Part shown: positions 62,091 to 64,000 of the stretch, one piece after another
How positions within the stretch are numbered: the first letter of the stretch is position 1
How the letters are laid out: every line of letters begins with the position of its first letter
Source: Kitasatospora sp. NA04385
Lineage (GTDB): Bacteria > Actinomycetota > Actinomycetes > Streptomycetales > Streptomycetaceae
Reading direction: 5' to 3'
DNA: 64,000 nucleotides
NCBI RefSeq assembly: GCF_013364235.1
Contig: NZ_CP054919.1
Coordinates: forward strand, 4,500,701-4,564,700
Program-made: the position numbers and the translations under genes
The notes under the pieces: generated by a model
Told to the model about the DNA's origin: nothing
The model's database searches: none
Seen by the model: the letters and a program-made list of their open reading frames with translations, nothing else

Positions 62091-62225
62091 ATCGGCTTCG
62101 GCTTCATCGCCTTCTGCGTCCTGCGGGTCGTGGCCGGCCGGGCCCGCACCGTCCCGGTCGCGATGTACGGCGTCGCCGCGGTCTTCGCCTTCTACTACCT
62201 GATGCCGGCCCTCGGCCTGCTCTGA
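62076..62225 (+). pseudogene. Displaced native 3' end of the NCS2 permease gene
   Basis: 50 in-frame codons ending at TGA 62223-62225, encoding SITNGIGFGFIAFC, then VLRVVAGRARTVPVAM and the final FYYLMPALGLL. It aligns to the permease tail at 47105-47254 with 35 of the last 46 residues identical. Split from its gene by the element, it is now untranslated unless read from the element. Confidence 0.88.
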
Positions 62226-62246
62226 CCCGAGCCCGGTCGTGCCGAC

Positions 62247-62277
62247 GGCCCCGCACTCCTCCGAGGAGTGCGGGGCC
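62247..62277 (+). terminator. Native NCS2 terminator, displaced
   Basis: GGCCCCGCACTCCT pairs perfectly with AGGAGTGCGGGGCC across a 3-base loop, 21 bases after the displaced permease end. It now also ends transcription facing the SLOG-like gene. Confidence 0.9.
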
Positions 62278-62291
62278 GCTTGCGTCAGGGC

Positions 62292-62780
62292 TCAGCGGCT
62301 CCTGCGGGCTGCGCCGTCGGGCCACACGATCGTGACCGGCAGACCGGCGGCGCGCGCTCCGGAGACCGTGTCGGCGGTGCCTCCGCGCCCGTTGCCGGGT
62401 TGGCCGTCCCAGACCGCGAAGAGGAGGTCGGCGCGGCGGAGGAGTTCCTCGTTGGCGGCTTCGTACGCCTCACGGTTGGCCTCGGCATGCGGCATCACCA
62501 CGACTTCGGTCGCGGCCTGGTGGAGCCGGTCGAACTCCTCGGCGTAGTCGGGCTTGACCTTGGTCTGTCGGTAGTCGGCGGACGGCACGACGACGACCAG
62601 TTGTCCGCCGGCCGACAGCACGGCGTCGGCGAAGATCGCGTCGGCACCCTTGGCGATGCAGGAGACTCCGGTCAGGCCGTGGTCGGCGTGGTCGGCGAGC
62701 AGGGAGGCCAGGGTGTCGCGGACCAGAGTGACGCTCTCCTCGGTGAGGTCCATGTGCCCGGTGACGGCGATGACGGTCAT
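62292..62780 (-). CDS. Small nucleotide-binding-like protein (SLOG/TIR-like Rossmann fold candidate)
   Basis: 162-residue protein: TVIAVTGHMDLTEESVTLV at the start, CIAKGADAIFADAVLSAGGQLVVVVPS (in two parts, CIAKGADAIFADAVL and GGQLVVVVPS), then a helix and LLFAVWDGQPGNGRGGTADTV. The GxGGT-like end resembles the nucleotide-binding loop of SLOG (lysine-decarboxylase-like/DprA-like) proteins. It may bind or sense a nucleotide-derived signal. It starts 16 bases after the XRE-TPR regulator stop in the same operon. ATG 62780 follows AAGGGGAA. Confidence 0.7.
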   Translation of the reverse strand: MTVIAVTGHMDLTEESVTLVRDTLASLLADHADHGLTGVSCIAKGADAIFADAVLSAGGQLVVVVPSADYRQTKVKPDYAEEFDRLHQAATEVVVMPHAEANREAYEAANEELLRRADLLFAVWDGQPGNGRGGTADTVSGARAAGLPVTIVWPDGAARRSR

Positions 62781-62796
62781 GCCCGTTCCCCTTCGG

Positions 62797-64000
62797 TCAG
62801 TTCGCCAGTAGCTCGCGGATGCTATCGCGGGCCTCGCGGACGGCCGGGTGGGTCGAGTGGCCGACGGTGTAGTGGTAGAGCCCGCCGAGCTGGGTCCGTA
62901 CGCGGTCGGACCCGGTGCGTGCCGCGGCAGCCACGGCCTTCCTGGTCTCCTCGACCGCGGCCGTGAGGTCGCCCGCGAGGAACCGGGTCTCGGCGAGGCC
63001 GATCCGGTCGAGGGCGTGGGACCGGCCTGCCTCGGCTCCGCGTTCGGCCAGTGCTGTCCTGATGTGCTCGGCGGCCGTGTCGGCGTGGGCTCGGGGGTCG
63101 GTGCGGGCGAGGTCGAGCAGTCGTCCGCCGGTCACTCCGGCGATCTCGGCGCGGTTGAAGTAGGCGATCCAGTGGGGTTCGTCGTCCGCGGGCCGGGCGG
63201 ATGACAGCTCGTCCTCGGCCTGGCCGGTGGCGCGGCGAAACGATGCGACCCGTCCCATTGCCGCGTAAGCCCACGCCTCGCGCGTCCGGAGCATGGCCCG
63301 GACCCTCGGGCCCGCGTGTCCCCGGCTGCCGTCCTGGGCGAGCCTGACCAGTTCGAGGGCATCGCCCGGCCGTCCGGTGTAGAGCATCTGCCGTGCCATG
63401 CCGGCGAGAACGTTTGCGCCGAAGGCTCGGTCCCCTGCCTCGTGGGCGGATCGGAGGGCAAGTCGGTAGTAGTCCTGGGCGCGGCGTTGGTACCCGGAGT
63501 CCCACATCATCGTGGCGGCAGTGCCCGCGAGTTGGGCCATCACGCCATGCAATCGGCTTTTGATCTCGGGTAGTTGGCGGTCTTCGAGCGCGGCGGCGAC
63601 GTCGTTGAGCTGACCAAGGACGGCTTTGGCCCGCAGGCCGCCTCCGAACCGGTGGTCCCACTGACGGAAGGCCACGGCGGAGTGTTCGAGCTGGGCCACG
63701 TCGTGTCGGCCGAGTCTCCCCGGGCGGGCCCGGTCCGATGCGGCGGCGGGTGCGGTGAGCCATCCTTCGAGCGGGTCCAGGAGGGCGGCTCCGGTGATGG
63801 CGGCGGTGGCCAGCAAGCGGGCGGCGGTACGTCTGTCCATGGCGAGATCAGTTCTCGTGAGGCGGGTGGCGAGTGCGGTTGTCACCTCCGGTCGCCACGG
63901 GAAGTCGTCGTCCGGAGGCCGGGGGTCGGCCGGTCGCTGGGGCTGCTCGGTGTCAGCCTCCCAGGGGCGCGATGCCAGTCCGAGAAGGCGTCCGGGAATC
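62797..64000 (-). CDS. XRE-TPR regulator, N-terminus cut by window edge
   Basis: 401 codons visible; the frame stays open to the right edge, beginning IPGRLLGLASRPWE. That segment aligns to the region just after the helix-turn-helix of the element's own regulator (IPGDMLGLAIRSWE), so the DNA-binding domain lies beyond the window. The rest is a TPR-like helical repeat domain (AVLGQLNDVAAALEDRQLP, DYYRLALRSAHEAGDRAFGAN). An internal GTG at 63885 is not the true start. The small SLOG-like gene follows by 16 bases. Confidence 0.8.
   Translation of the reverse strand, partial: IPGRLLGLASRPWEADTEQPQRPADPRPPDDDFPWRPEVTTALATRLTRTDLAMDRRTAARLLATAAITGAALLDPLEGWLTAPAAASDRARPGRLGRHDVAQLEHSAVAFRQWDHRFGGGLRAKAVLGQLNDVAAALEDRQLPEIKSRLHGVMAQLAGTAATMMWDSGYQRRAQDYYRLALRSAHEAGDRAFGANVLAGMARQMLYTGRPGDALELVRLAQDGSRGHAGPRVRAMLRTREAWAYAAMGRVASFRRATGQAEDELSSARPADDEPHWIAYFNRAEIAGVTGGRLLDLARTDPRAHADTAAEHIRTALAERGAEAGRSHALDRIGLAETRFLAGDLTAAVEETRKAVAAAARTGSDRVRTQLGGLYHYTVGHSTHPAVREARDSIRELLAN

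Overview
The window is chromosomal DNA from a high-GC actinomycete, almost certainly a Streptomycetaceae member (Streptomyces or Kitasatospora). The evidence is uniformly GC-rich third codon positions, many GTG starts, 4-base stop/start overlaps, a CIRCE-controlled groEL2, DasR-type dre sites, and a gene order (nagA, nagK, sugar-binding lipoprotein, otsB/otsA, gpgS-like, metM-metO, cold-shock gene, groEL2 ... mqnD/mqnB, DUF2771, MFS, DUF3027) that matches, from memory, the conserved core around S. coelicolor SCO4284-SCO4330.

Region 1 (1-47.1 kb) is core chromosome. 1-5.1 kb is an amino-sugar module: NagA (cut by the window edge), a ROK kinase, a SIS-domain sugar isomerase, a DeoR regulator and an orphan sugar-binding lipoprotein, with dre-like and TTGCGC palindromes in the promoters. 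5.2-9.4 kb carries trehalose synthesis (otsB, otsA) and a GpgS-like glucosyltransferase. 9.5-11.3 kb is a SAM-riboswitch-controlled threonine-synthase-like enzyme plus a sulfur-carrier protein, the MetM/MetO methionine route. Then come a cold-shock protein and groEL2 (11.9-14.0 kb), a PadR-linked ABC exporter (15.4-20.3 kb), CutC, HelD, an XPB-type helicase and a helicase-domain protein that is frameshifted in this sequence (20.4-28.3 kb). Assorted housekeeping follows: an iron-siderophore-type lipoprotein, a HAD phosphatase, an esterase, a second cold-shock protein, futalosine-pathway mqnB/mqnD, an MFS permease, DUF3027, a sacsin-like ATPase, a CtpE-like P-type ATPase and an NCS2 purine permease.

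Region 2 (47105-62090, about 15 kb) is an actinomycete integrative element (AICE-like) inserted inside the NCS2 permease gene. Its ends are a 15-bp direct repeat. The left end carries a diverged substitute for the last 45-46 codons of the permease and for its terminator, so the permease reading frame is restored; the displaced native 3' end and terminator lie just past the right end. The element encodes a large serine integrase (frameshifted here), a RepSA-like initiator, an FtsK-like DNA translocase, several small plasmid proteins, a Nudix protein, an XRE-TPR regulator with a divergent HATPase/small membrane protein pair, and about 1.4 kb of structured non-coding DNA.

The element's main cargo is a compact lasso-peptide cluster (50.2-53.3 kb): a 42-residue precursor whose core GSSNNSVEAKRSPYDA has the expected Gly1/Glu8 ring residues and Thr at leader -2, an asparagine-synthetase-like cyclase, a fused leader-recognition/protease B protein, and a GNAT acetyltransferase. 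Core pattern (G1, E8, K10, R11, Y14, length 16) and gene order resemble the acetylated lasso peptide albusnodin. A second cargo gene (59.0-60.4 kb) is conspicuously AT-richer and unrecognised.

Region 3 (62.1-64.0 kb) is chromosome again: a small nucleotide-binding-like protein and a second XRE-TPR regulator running off the window.
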